Source: Anabaena catenula FACHB-362
Lineage (GTDB): Bacteria > Cyanobacteriota > Cyanobacteriia > Cyanobacteriales > Nostocaceae
Assembly (NCBI RefSeq): GCF_014698735.1
Contig: NZ_JACJTQ010000011.1
Coordinates: 62,001 to 126,000 of the forward strand
Direction of reading: 5' to 3'
DNA: 64,000 bases
Position 1 is the first letter of the stretch, and each line of letters begins with the position of its first letter. A model generated the notes under the pieces. That model was not told where the DNA came from, ran no database searches, and saw nothing but the letters and a program-made list of their open reading frames with translations. A program made the position numbers and the translations under genes. Positions 20,407 through 29,164 of the stretch are shown here, piece by piece.

Positions 20407-21084
20407 TTAGATGAATGATTGACCCAAAAACACAATACCGATACCACAAAAAGCTAAACCAGCCCAGCGAATTTTACTTGGTAATATTGGCTGAATTTTT
20501 CTGCAACCGATAATTGCACCAACTTCTCTAGTACAGAGGAAAATTACACTTTGAGTTAAAATGACACCAGTAATATAGGCAACTACAGTGAATATTCCTG
20601 CACCGATGATGGATTCACCATCAGCATATCCCTGAAATAAACCAGCCGCAGCACCCAGTATGGCTATAACTAACCAACTAAGTTGAATTTGCCGGACTAA
20701 GATGATGCCAAAGGCAATAGTGCAGATAGCGATCGCAATTTCTTGTCCTGGTAAATTGTGTTGGTACAGATGAATCATTTGTCCACAGAATGCAGCTATA
20801 ACAAAAGATACACCTATCCAAACACCACTTCCAAATCGAGCAGCCAGTAAACCTATGGCAACTATGCCAGCTAATCGATTTAAGCTAATGACTGGATCAG
20901 CTATGCCCCAAATTAATCCTTCCCAGAAGTTAGAAATAGTGTGCTGAACTGGTGAGCCACCTGATGAACTTAGTAGACTGATGAGGACTAAAGCTGCGAT
21001 CGCTCCCATATGGCTGTACAGTCTGGATGCAGGTAATTCCCCTGAATTAGAAGATGCTATTAGTTGAATTTTCAACATTATCAT
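20407..21084 (-). CDS. HupE/UreJ-like membrane protein with degenerate metal motifs
   Basis: The hydrophobic profile (about six to seven transmembrane segments, 225 aa) and several blocks match HupE/UreJ, a family of Ni2+/Co2+ permeases. In known members the first helix carries an HPxxGxDH motif. Here the same place reads ADPVISLNRLAGIVAIGLLA, so His, Asp and His are replaced by Asp, Asn and Arg. The second conserved motif (GxxHGxE type) reads GYADGES. The scaffold is kept while the metal ligands are lost, so it may not carry Ni or Co. The family assignment comes from pattern memory. Confidence 0.65.
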   Translation of the reverse strand: MIMLKIQLIASSNSGELPASRLYSHMGAIAALVLISLLSSSGGSPVQHTISNFWEGLIWGIADPVISLNRLAGIVAIGLLAARFGSGVWIGVSFVIAAFCGQMIHLYQHNLPGQEIAIAICTIAFGIILVRQIQLSWLVIAILGAAAGLFQGYADGESIIGAGIFTVVAYITGVILTQSVIFLCTREVGAIIGCRKIQPILPSKIRWAGLAFCGIGIVFLGQSFI

Positions 21085-21513
<429 letters not shown>

Positions 21514-23265
21514 TCATCGAAGTAATTCCTCAACTTGATACTGGCTCCACAAAGTTCTGTAAAGACCTGGCTGTTCTAGAAGTTCTGAGTGATTACCTAC
21601 TTGGACAATTCTGCCCTTGTCCATGACAAAAATTCGGTCAGATGTGGCAGCGGCAGAGAGTTGATGGGTAATGAAAATTACTGTTTTCCTTTGAGTGCCA
21701 CGATCAAGATTTTTCAGGATTTTTGTGGCTGTTTGATTATCCACACTAGAGAGAGCATCATCTAAAATTAATACCGGGGCATCAATCAGCATTGCCCTAG
21801 CTAGGGCTGTACGTTGCCTCTGTCCCCCAGACAGAGTAATTCCTCGTTCACCAACAATAGTTTCATACTGCTGCGGAAAATTACTAATTTCTGCCTGGAT
21901 TTGGGCAAGATTGGCAACGGCTTCTACACTTTCTTGTTCACTGAGAGGATCGCCATAACGGATATTATTTTTAATGGTGGTGCTAAACAAAAAGCTATCT
22001 TGAGGTACATAGGCGATCGCACCCCGTAAATCATTTATAGCTATTTTTGTAATATCCATCCCATCTAAAAACAACTGCCCCGCTTCAATATCCAACAAGT
22101 GTGGTAAAGCATTAGCCAAAGTAGATTTACCCGATCCGATAGCGCCGACAATAGCCACCACTTCCCCCGGAGCAATAGTAAAGTTGACATGATCTAAAGC
22201 TGGAGTAGCAGCACCAGGGTAAGTGTAAGTGAGATTTTTGGCTGTCAGTTTTCCTGTGATTTTGTCGGCGCTGATACGTATGGCATCTGCGGGATCTTGA
22301 ATTTTTGGGGTAACACTGAGAATAGATTCCAGGCGATCTATACTTACTTCACCTCGTTGGTAAGTAGTGATTGTGAAGCCTAACAAAGCTGTTGGGAAAA
22401 CTAGACGCTCTACATAAATCAGTAGCGCCAAAAAATCACCCACATCCAGCGTGCCAGAAGATATCCGTATTGTTCCCAAGCAGATGATAATCAGAGAACT
22501 GAGATTAGCTAAACCGCCAATCAGCGGAAACAGAGTATTGCGGCTTTGTGCCAATTTTAGGTTAGCTGCCAATAGCTGCTGATTTTTCTTGTTAAAAGCT
22601 TGACGTTCGTTTTCTTCTTGAGCGTAGATTTTAATCAAAGAAATGCCGCTAATGTCCTCTTGGATGAGTTCACTCATATCCGAGAGTTTTTCCTGTACCG
22701 CTGATTGTTGTTGACGCAAGCGATCGCTAAACAGATGTACTAACAGAAACATGAACGGATAGACTGCCAAGGAAGCTAATGTTAGATCTACACTAATCGA
22801 CAGCATCACTGGCAGCGTTAGAGCGTAAGCAAACAGAGTATTTGCCAAACTCAATACCGCAAAACCCAATAACCTCCTGATATTTTCTACATCACTAGTA
22901 GCCCGACTAATTAAATCCCCAGGAGTGTTATTGGCAAAATAAGCCGGCTCCAACTTGAGCAAATGTTGAAAAATCCGCTGTTTCAGTTCAAATTCTACCT
23001 GCCGCCCTACGCCAAAGATCCAAATGCGGGAAGCCATCCGCATCAGCAACATCGCTGAACTCAGCAAGATGATTGTAATTACATAATGTAATACTTGATT
23101 GATACTAAAGGTGGTCGAAAGTTTGTCTACCCCAGAGCGAATGAGCAAAGGAATATAAACGCCCAGCGCATTCACAAACAATAAAGCAATAATGCCTAAT
23201 GTCGTCTCTCGCCAATAGGGACGCAGATAAGTACCGAGTTTCTCAAGCCGTCGAGATTGTGCCAT
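21514..23265 (-). CDS. ABC exporter half-transporter (ATP-binding and permease fused)
   Basis: This is a type IV ABC exporter subunit that works as a dimer. The N-terminal 310 residues carry six transmembrane helices. The nucleotide-binding domain has Walker A GAIGSGKST, Q-loop VPQDSFLFSTTI, signature LSGGQRQR and Walker B VLILDDALSSVD with the following H-loop ITHQLSA. The length of 583 aa is standard for MdlB/YheI-type multidrug or lipid exporters. The substrate cannot be predicted. It is a single gene with its own promoter region. Confidence 0.92.
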   Translation of the reverse strand: MAQSRRLEKLGTYLRPYWRETTLGIIALLFVNALGVYIPLLIRSGVDKLSTTFSINQVLHYVITIILLSSAMLLMRMASRIWIFGVGRQVEFELKQRIFQHLLKLEPAYFANNTPGDLISRATSDVENIRRLLGFAVLSLANTLFAYALTLPVMLSISVDLTLASLAVYPFMFLLVHLFSDRLRQQQSAVQEKLSDMSELIQEDISGISLIKIYAQEENERQAFNKKNQQLLAANLKLAQSRNTLFPLIGGLANLSSLIIICLGTIRISSGTLDVGDFLALLIYVERLVFPTALLGFTITTYQRGEVSIDRLESILSVTPKIQDPADAIRISADKITGKLTAKNLTYTYPGAATPALDHVNFTIAPGEVVAIVGAIGSGKSTLANALPHLLDIEAGQLFLDGMDITKIAINDLRGAIAYVPQDSFLFSTTIKNNIRYGDPLSEQESVEAVANLAQIQAEISNFPQQYETIVGERGITLSGGQRQRTALARAMLIDAPVLILDDALSSVDNQTATKILKNLDRGTQRKTVIFITHQLSAAATSDRIFVMDKGRIVQVGNHSELLEQPGLYRTLWSQYQVEELLR

Positions 23266-23572
23266 TCAAGCAATTCTGCTACTTTATCATCCTGAACTAA
23301 CTGGCTATGGTTTTCTTGTTTTGTCGTTATTGCCGCAGCCAGTCTTCACCTACTCTAATCCATGACTAAGTTACATAGCCATCATCAACTGGGTACACTA
23401 GGACGCATAAAAATATTTATTTATATTTATTTGCGTATTTACACCTTTGCGTCCCCGTGTGTCCATGTTTGTGCGTCTATTCTTCAAGTTAGCAAATCAG
23501 ACTGAATTTTAAATCAGGCCAGCTACTACAAGGTAGCAGAGCGGCCTGTTTATAATCAGGTTTTCCACCTTC
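23266..23572. other. Spacer, nothing recognised
   Basis: The spacer lies between the hypothetical membrane protein at 23573 and the ABC exporter. Around 23530-23565 there is a weak foldback (GCCTG with CAGG) that looks superficially like part of a tRNA but has no T-arm. No other signal is seen. Confidence 0.45.
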
Positions 23573-24232
23573 TTAAGAGCGCCCGCGTAAGAAAATGTAA
23601 ATCTGATTGAGATAACTTTCCCAAACTTGGGTTGTCAGTTGTAGCGTTTCCGCACTAGGTACAAAATCTTCTACTCGTAATCCTCTTGTACTGATGGCTT
23701 GAGGATTTTGTAGTAGATAGGATGGTATTTGCATATTTAGAGCATTGAAGGCCATGGTTGTCCGATTCATATCTCCCACAGGTAGGATGCTATCCCCTCT
23801 GATATCTGAGATGTTCAAAGCAGTACTTGTTGGACTCAAAGCAACTAATGCCGATGGGGGCAGCCCCCCTACTGGGGTTCTGACTACGAAGTAAGCAATA
23901 GCTGGTGTACTTGACAATAGTAAAATCGTCAGCGCCCAACCCAATAACAACCCACCTGGTTTGTCTATCCCACCTCCTTTGATCTTCTGGGCAGCAATCA
24001 TCAACATTAAAACCGACGCACCTAGAGGCTTGAGTGGAAAAGAGATAAACCGCCACAAGGAAGCCACAGCGGGTTCGCTAGGATTAAGAAATGCCAAAGC
24101 TAAAACAACCAATACAATCCCTAAAGCAAATTTTCCAACAAAGCTTACTGTTGGATAAAATCTTTGGAATAAAGAAAAGGCAACAACACCAATTAGCAGC
24201 CACAACAATACCCGGCTTAGTAATTGAAACAT
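23573..24232 (-). CDS. Uncharacterised cyanobacterial membrane protein
   Basis: I do not recognise this family with certainty. The 219-aa protein begins with two hydrophobic helices (VLLWLLIGVVAFSLF, FALGIVLVVLALAFLN). Two more follow (LGASVLMLMIAAQKI and LLLGWALTILLLSSTPAIAYF). A soluble C-terminal part of about 95 residues includes ALVALSPTSTALNISDIRGD and LRVEDFVPSAETL. The layout resembles the membrane part of DUF218/YdcF-like proteins, but the catalytic part is absent, so that is only a suggestion. Confidence 0.55.
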   Translation of the reverse strand: MFQLLSRVLLWLLIGVVAFSLFQRFYPTVSFVGKFALGIVLVVLALAFLNPSEPAVASLWRFISFPLKPLGASVLMLMIAAQKIKGGGIDKPGGLLLGWALTILLLSSTPAIAYFVVRTPVGGLPPSALVALSPTSTALNISDIRGDSILPVGDMNRTTMAFNALNMQIPSYLLQNPQAISTRGLRVEDFVPSAETLQLTTQVWESYLNQIYIFLRGRS

Positions 24233-24491
24233 AGATTAACTCTCTAATTTTCTGGTGTGGCAAGCCCAAAGGATGCGGGGAGTGGACTTATTTTATCGTC
24301 AAACTGTAATTTCACCATTAGCCGACTTATAAAATACTTCATACCTCACACCTACAGACTACCGTCGTAGTGATTTTAGTTCAATTTTTTGACACTGCGT
24401 CTATATCTTAGGATTTTCCAGAAGAGCAACATAGCACCAGTAAACTAAATTAATTGAGTAGTAGTAGTCAAATCGTTATAAAGGAAAAACT

Positions 24492-25490
24492 ATGTCGGCA
24501 GGAAAACCCACCATTTTGGTAACTGGGGGAGCTGGTTATATTGGTTCTCATGCAGTGCTGGCTTTGGTAAAGGCAGGTTATCAGGTGGTGATCCTCGATA
24601 ATCTGGTGTATGGACATCGTGATTTAGTGGAAAAAGTTTTACAGGTAGAACTTATAGAAGGTGATATAGAAGATCGCCCACTGTTAGATCATCTATTTAA
24701 AACCCATAATGTGGCGGCAGTTATGCACTTTTCAGCCTATACATATGTGGGCGAATCAGTCACCAATCCTACCAAATACTATCGCAATAACGTTGTCGGT
24801 ACTTTAACGCTGTTAGAGGCGATGCTGGCAGCCTCTATTCAGAAATTTGTTTTCTCCTCCACTTGTGCCACTTACGGTGTACCGGAATTTATCCCGCTGA
24901 CTGAGGAGCATCCTCAAAATCCCATCAATCCCTATGGAACTACCAAGTTAATGGTAGAGCAGATTCTTTCTGATTTTGATGTGGCTTACGGCTTAAAATC
25001 GGTGCGTTTCCGCTACTTTAATGCTGCTGGCGCTGATCCCAATGGATTATTGGGTGAAGATCATAATCCCGAATCTCATTTGATTCCTTTAGTATTGATG
25101 ACAGCATTAGGCAAGCGAGAATCAATCTCGATTTTTGGTACCGATTATTCTACTTCTGATGGCACTGCTATTCGGGATTATATTCACGTCAGTGATTTAG
25201 CAGATGCTCATATTTTGGGTTTGGAATATTTACTCCAAGGTGGTGAAAGCGAAGTTTTCAATTTGGGTAATGGTAACGGCTTCTCGGTTCGAGAAGTGAT
25301 TGCCGCTGCTGAGGATGTGACAGGAATGGTTATACCTGTTCAAGAGTGCGATCGCCGTTCTGGAGATTCTCCAGTTCTCATCGGCACAAGCGAGAAAGCC
25401 CAAAAGGTCTTAGGCTGGAAACCTCAGTACCCAAATATTAAAGATATTGTCGCCCATGCCTGGCAATGGCATCAAAAACGGCATAAGTAG
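24492..25490 (+). CDS. galE: UDP-glucose 4-epimerase
   Basis: GalE interconverts UDP-glucose and UDP-galactose for surface polysaccharides. It is an extended SDR protein: the Rossmann motif GGAGYIGSH is near the N-terminus and the catalytic Ser/Tyr/Lys are in SSTCATYG and NPYGTTKLMVE. The family segments RYFNAAGADP and DYIHVSDLADAH are also present. The length of 332 aa is normal. AAAGGAAAA just upstream of the ATG serves as ribosome-binding site. A run of GGGAGCA heptamers begins a few bases after the stop. Confidence 0.95.
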   Translation: MSAGKPTILVTGGAGYIGSHAVLALVKAGYQVVILDNLVYGHRDLVEKVLQVELIEGDIEDRPLLDHLFKTHNVAAVMHFSAYTYVGESVTNPTKYYRNNVVGTLTLLEAMLAASIQKFVFSSTCATYGVPEFIPLTEEHPQNPINPYGTTKLMVEQILSDFDVAYGLKSVRFRYFNAAGADPNGLLGEDHNPESHLIPLVLMTALGKRESISIFGTDYSTSDGTAIRDYIHVSDLADAHILGLEYLLQGGESEVFNLGNGNGFSVREVIAAAEDVTGMVIPVQECDRRSGDSPVLIGTSEKAQKVLGWKPQYPNIKDIVAHAWQWHQKRHK

Positions 25491-25493
25491 GTG

Positions 25494-25540
25494 ACAGGGA
25501 GCAGGGGGCAGGGAGCAGGGAGCAGGGAGCAGGGAGCAGG
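25494..25540 (+). repeat. GGGAGCA heptamer repeats
   Basis: Six to seven near-perfect copies of a 7-bp unit (CAGGGAG) start 4 bp after the galE stop codon. Confidence 0.9.
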
Positions 25541-25563
25541 TGACAGAAAAGAGTTTTTCCTAA

Positions 25564-25595
25564 TTACGAATTACGAATTACGAATTACGAATTAC
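25564..25595 (+). repeat. TTACGAA heptamer repeats
   Basis: Four copies of TTACGAA plus TTAC fill the space up to the stop codon of the convergent secreted-protein gene. Confidence 0.92.
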
Positions 25596-26233
25596 TATCT
25601 CCTCAGTGCTTGCACTAAGAAAAATACGATACCTATAGATAGCAGTATAATTGCTATGACAATTATAGGCTGTATGAATCCTATCGTCCCACCTTGCTGT
25701 TGATTAGTAATATTTTCTACAGCTTGTGGTGTTTCTACAGCCTTACCTGCTGCTACGGTGATTTGAAACTTTAAATCAAACGGTCGAAAACTCCCTTCGG
25801 TGGCAGGTTTACCAGTCAGTTTGAGTTCATAAGCCCCTGGTTTGGGAAAAGTAATTTCTGCTCCTGGTATGCCTTCATACCGTTCAGCCTGCACAGGTTG
25901 CAAAGCAGGCTCAAGCAGTGCCGGTTCTCCTGGTGTATAAGGTTCGGCATAAACAGCCAACTGACAATCACACTCTTTGAGGGGTAGTACCTTACCACCT
26001 TTGCGGGTAAGAGCAAACCAAGCTTGAGAAGGTTCGCCCGCACGGGGGTTATCATTGGGTTCAATGTGGAGAGTACCACCAATATCGGCTGCAATTTGCA
26101 CCTTATGAGCAGAAACGGTGGAAACTGATGTTAATAATATAACTAATAAAAATACTGGTAAGACATAATTTATCTTTCTCCGCCTGGGTGTAGTTGAAAC
26201 ACTGAGTTTACCGCGACTTGTTTGGAGGGACAT
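25595..26233 (-). CDS. Membrane-anchored extracytoplasmic protein, partner of the TauE/SafE-like gene
   Basis: The protein has an N-terminal hydrophobic signal (YVLPVFLLVILLTSVSTVSA), then AHKVQIAADIGGTLHIEPND and a soluble domain with an Ig-like look (GAYELKLTGKP). A C-terminal transmembrane helix (IIVIAIILLSIGIVFFLVQAL) ends in LRR. A CDC motif (KECDCQL) and a His right after the signal could bind metal. Its start overlaps the end of the upstream membrane gene by 26 bp, which points to translational coupling. A role in metal handling or cytochrome maturation is an inference from context. Confidence 0.65.
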   Translation of the reverse strand: MSLQTSRGKLSVSTTPRRRKINYVLPVFLLVILLTSVSTVSAHKVQIAADIGGTLHIEPNDNPRAGEPSQAWFALTRKGGKVLPLKECDCQLAVYAEPYTPGEPALLEPALQPVQAERYEGIPGAEITFPKPGAYELKLTGKPATEGSFRPFDLKFQITVAAGKAVETPQAVENITNQQQGGTIGFIQPIIVIAIILLSIGIVFFLVQALRR

Positions 26234-27437
26234 ACAACTTTTCTATACTTAATTTTGACCAAAAACAGCGCCAACGGACTAATAACACCCCAAGAGTGAT
26301 GATTCCCAGTAATACAGCCGCTAATGTATTTTCCCAAGTCAATCTTAAAGAACCCAGATAATGAGAACCAATTAAAATTGCATGAATGGTACTCAATAGT
26401 AAAGCTGGAACGCTTAAAAGATGAATTTGCCGCCAATAATTACCTAAATACTTCTGAATTTGATCAAAACTTGTAAGAGCAGCAGGAGTCATTAACATTA
26501 ATGCCACAGCACCTGCACTCATACCCCATTGAAATTCCAAAGGCAAAAACCCGAAAGCGGCAAAATTCCATTGTAGGGAGTGTTCTATCATGTGGGTGGT
26601 ATGCACCCCAGAGAGAATAAAAGCAGCTACTCCTAAAGCGCGACGGTAGCGCAGAGGTGATGCCCAGCAGCTACTAATGGGACGAGCAATTAGCGCCAGA
26701 ATTAGGCAAATTAAGGCGGCGTGTCCGCTGTAGTCTACCATTGTGTCACCAGTCCGCAACAGGGTAATTGCGCCAATAATCAGTGTCACCCAACCACCCA
26801 AGCGAAACAACTGACTCCGCCGATCTTTACTCATTAAGGAAGTGGAAACACCTACTCCCAACATCGTCGGTAGAGTTCCCAAACCAAAAGCTAACATAGT
26901 AATTGCACCATGCCATAAATTACCAGTTGCTGCGGCTTTAATTTGAGCAGCGTATAAAAAACCGCAAGGCATCAAACCCCAAGTCATCCCTAATAGTGCT
27001 GGTGTCCACCATTTACTATGTAAGGATAGCTTCACCATCCCCGCACTCAGTCGGTTATGTAAACTACCTTGTAATATCGGGTGTAGTAAGGGAATACGCG
27101 GTATTAAGTCTGGTTTGACTTGTCCTAAACCAAACCAGATCAGCATTATGCCAGTAATTATTGCTATCCAACGGCGGAAATCGCTACCAATACCTGCTAA
27201 TTGCCCACTTTCGACTAGTACCGAACCTAGTGCGCCAATACCAGCGCCAACCAGAGCATAACTCAACATTCGCCCTAAGTTTAGCAGGGTATGAAATTTT
27301 AATTGCTGTTGCCAACCCAGAGTTTCCTGTTGATGCGAAAGGGAAAATGCAACTGCTAGGGGGCCACACATCCCAAAGCAATGTCCAAAACTCCCCAGGA
27401 AGCCCAGGATTGTCATTAACAGCAAATCTAACCACAT
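26208..27437 (-). CDS. TauE/SafE (UreH-type) membrane protein with C-terminal ferric-reductase-like helices
   Basis: The N-terminal half (residues 1-210) is a sulfite exporter TauE/SafE-like or UreH domain with the signature GHCFGMCGPLAVAFSLSH and LMPCGFLYAAQ. Such Cys pairs recur in proteins linked to copper or cytochrome oxidase assembly. The C-terminal half adds more helices (HAALICLILALIARPI, GVAAFILSGVHTTHMIEH, HLLSVPALLLSTIHAILIGS) with His residues spaced as in ferric reductase-like/MsrQ haem proteins. The fusion is 409 aa. It overlaps the following gene by 26 bp. The transported or reduced substrate is unknown. Confidence 0.75.
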   Translation of the reverse strand: MWLDLLLMTILGFLGSFGHCFGMCGPLAVAFSLSHQQETLGWQQQLKFHTLLNLGRMLSYALVGAGIGALGSVLVESGQLAGIGSDFRRWIAIITGIMLIWFGLGQVKPDLIPRIPLLHPILQGSLHNRLSAGMVKLSLHSKWWTPALLGMTWGLMPCGFLYAAQIKAAATGNLWHGAITMLAFGLGTLPTMLGVGVSTSLMSKDRRSQLFRLGGWVTLIIGAITLLRTGDTMVDYSGHAALICLILALIARPISSCWASPLRYRRALGVAAFILSGVHTTHMIEHSLQWNFAAFGFLPLEFQWGMSAGAVALMLMTPAALTSFDQIQKYLGNYWRQIHLLSVPALLLSTIHAILIGSHYLGSLRLTWENTLAAVLLGIITLGVLLVRWRCFWSKLSIEKLYVPPNKSR

Positions 27438-27506
27438 AAATAAAGTCCTGAGTCCTGTTAGCGGTAGCGGGGCGTTTAGCCCGTTATAAGTTCTGAAGCT
27501 TAAGTC

Positions 27507-27609
27507 ATATCATGTCCGGTTGAATACTTATCATTTAGACTGACACGGAGACAGGGAGACGGGGGGACGCGGAGATTTTTTTTGATAAGTGATTAGGCGG
27601 ACATGATAT
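27507..27609. mobile_element. MITE-like foldback element A (ATATCATGTCCG ends)
   Basis: The ends are inverted repeats of 27 bp: ATATCATGTCCGG to ACTTATCA on the left, and TGATAAGTGATTAGG to CATGATAT on the right. The core has no ORF. One end alone recurs at 41259-41285. Confidence 0.82.
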
Positions 27610-27674
27610 CAGAACTTTTCTAGAGGCGAACTTTACGTTAAATTTGTAATTTTGTCAAAAGACAAGTTGTCAAA

Positions 27675-27764
27675 CTAGTACAGCAAGGCGCAAATAAGCA
27701 GACAATCAACAATTTCTGAAAAGTTGGTGCAATCTGCTTTTTAAATTACGCTGTACTGTACTAG
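27675..27764. mobile_element. MITE-like foldback element B (CTAGTACAG ends)
   Basis: The 90-bp element has CTAGTACAGC at the left and GCTGTACTGTACTAG at the right. Internal AAGCAGA and TCTGCTT also pair. It has no coding capacity. Confidence 0.75.
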
Positions 27765-27814
27765 GCATTTGATCGAGGATTTGTTTAAATGCTTTCAATT
27801 AGAACAAAACGGAT

Positions 27815-28627
27815 CTAATAGCTTTTTCCCAGCATTATTTTGCCAACTAAAGACCGCCATAATGTATCTGGAAGTATGGCGTGTAGAAAGAAAAAAGCCT
27901 CACCATAAGGTGAGTAACGCAGTCTTCCTGATTGATCCGTTGCTGCCCGATAAATTGTTTTTGCCACCCCTTCTGGTTCTGGTAAAGAGTCATTAATCTT
28001 CTTTGTGAACTGCTGATAATGATTGACCATTTCCGTATATTCAGGATGGGTGGCCCAAGTTGTGCCGTGATTAATAAAGTTAGTTTTGATACCGCCCGGT
28101 TCAATAATTTTTACCTGAATACCAAAGGGACGTAGTTCATAGCGTAAAGACTCAGAAAGTCCCTCTACAGCCCATTTAGTTGCGTGATAAGAGGAAGTGA
28201 GCGGGAAAGCAAGACGACCACCAATTGAAGAAACATTGATAATTGTGCCTTTCCCTTGCCGGCGCAAAACTGGAATAACATTTTGGATAGTGGATACAAG
28301 CCCAAAAAAATTAGTTTGAAACTGATGCTCTAACTGCTCAGGTGTAACACCTTCCAGTGGTCCCATGAGTGCATATCCAGCATTGTTTATCAATACATCA
28401 ATATGCCCGAAATATTCTAATGTTTCGCGGATAGCAGCGGCAATTGTTTCGGGTTTGGTGACATCAAGATGTGGACAGATCACATTCTTTTCTTTTGCCC
28501 AATTATTAGTTTTATTAGGCGATCTCATTGTTGCTGCAACATTCCAGCCTTTTTGGAGGAAATACTTGGCTGTTGCTTCACCAATACCACTGGAAGCACC
28601 TGTAATCAAAACCGTTTTACTCATCAT
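27815..28627 (-). CDS. SDR family oxidoreductase
   Basis: This is a classical short-chain dehydrogenase of 270 aa. The cofactor motif TGASSGIG lies near the N-terminus, and the NNAGYAL and catalytic INVSSIGG and YHATKWAVEG (Tyr and Lys) segments follow. The family acts on many alcohols and ketones with NAD(P)H, so the substrate is open. The start is 88 bp from the start of the divergent merR-type gene, which suggests that MerR regulates it. Confidence 0.88.
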   Translation of the reverse strand: MMSKTVLITGASSGIGEATAKYFLQKGWNVAATMRSPNKTNNWAKEKNVICPHLDVTKPETIAAAIRETLEYFGHIDVLINNAGYALMGPLEGVTPEQLEHQFQTNFFGLVSTIQNVIPVLRRQGKGTIINVSSIGGRLAFPLTSSYHATKWAVEGLSESLRYELRPFGIQVKIIEPGGIKTNFINHGTTWATHPEYTEMVNHYQQFTKKINDSLPEPEGVAKTIYRAATDQSGRLRYSPYGEAFFFLHAILPDTLWRSLVGKIMLGKSY

Positions 28628-28715
28628 TACCCTTTAGAAAATTAAATTTTGCTATCAGGTAGCTTAAACTGTGGAGTATAGTCCGCAGTCAAGTAAGATA
28701 TTTGAGGTTGCTGTG
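28628..28715. promoter_or_regulatory. Divergent promoter region between SDR and MerR genes
   Basis: The 88-bp region contains the pseudo-palindrome AGCTTAAACT at 28661-28670, which could be part of the MerR operator. A convincing 19-20-bp spaced promoter was not found by eye. Confidence 0.35.
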
Positions 28716-29120
28716 ATGTTGATTGGTGAACTGTCCCAGAAAACGGGGCTATCGAAGGACACTATCCGTTTTTACGAAAAAATAGGCTTAATCGCTGCCA
28801 GTGATAAGCCTGCTGGAACCAGAATCTACAAGGAATACAATGCAGAGACGGTAGAACGTCTTTTTTTAATCAACCAGGGAAAAGGACTCGGATTTACTCT
28901 CAGTGAGATCAAACAGCTAATTGATCAATGGGGAAGTGATGCCATGCCTGAAAGCGAACAAATTAAAACCATTGAGCGCAAACTCACCGAAATTGATCAC
29001 AAGATCCAACAAATGAGTAATATCAAATCTTACTTGGCTGCTAAATTAGGTAAGCTAAAGCAAGGAAATAATGCATCTATCCCACCTGCAACATCAAGGA
29101 AAATTGAGTCCAAAGACTAA
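28716..29120 (+). CDS. MerR family transcriptional regulator
   Basis: The N-terminal winged-helix domain reads MLIGELSQKTGLSKDTIRFY and YKEYNAETVERLFLINQGKG. A coiled coil (EQIKTIERKLTEIDHKIQQM) follows and the C-terminal effector region is short with no cysteine cluster. The ATG at 28716 is preferred: TGAGG lies at a proper distance and the helix-turn-helix starts there, whereas the upstream ATG at 28671 adds 15 unusual residues. With about 134 aa it is a small MerR type that lacks a metal-binding Cys motif, so an organic or redox inducer is likely. It is divergent from the SDR gene. Confidence 0.85.
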   Translation: MLIGELSQKTGLSKDTIRFYEKIGLIAASDKPAGTRIYKEYNAETVERLFLINQGKGLGFTLSEIKQLIDQWGSDAMPESEQIKTIERKLTEIDHKIQQMSNIKSYLAAKLGKLKQGNNASIPPATSRKIESKD

Positions 29121-29164
29121 ATTATTTGCGTTATCTTAGGTCTGGAATATAAGAGTAATTAATA

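Larger units (their letters stand above)
27438..27814. other. Spacer carrying two foldback elements
   Basis: The 377-bp gap between the membrane gene and the SDR gene is largely occupied by two miniature inverted-repeat elements, listed separately at 27507-27609 and 27675-27764. No ORF of note is present. Confidence 0.75.

Noticed and set aside
23522..23575. tRNA-like fold with TAGCAGAGCGG and CCTGTTTATAATCAGG
   Set aside because: The loop is eight bases, no T-arm with GGTTCRAATCC is present and the acceptor ends do not pair.
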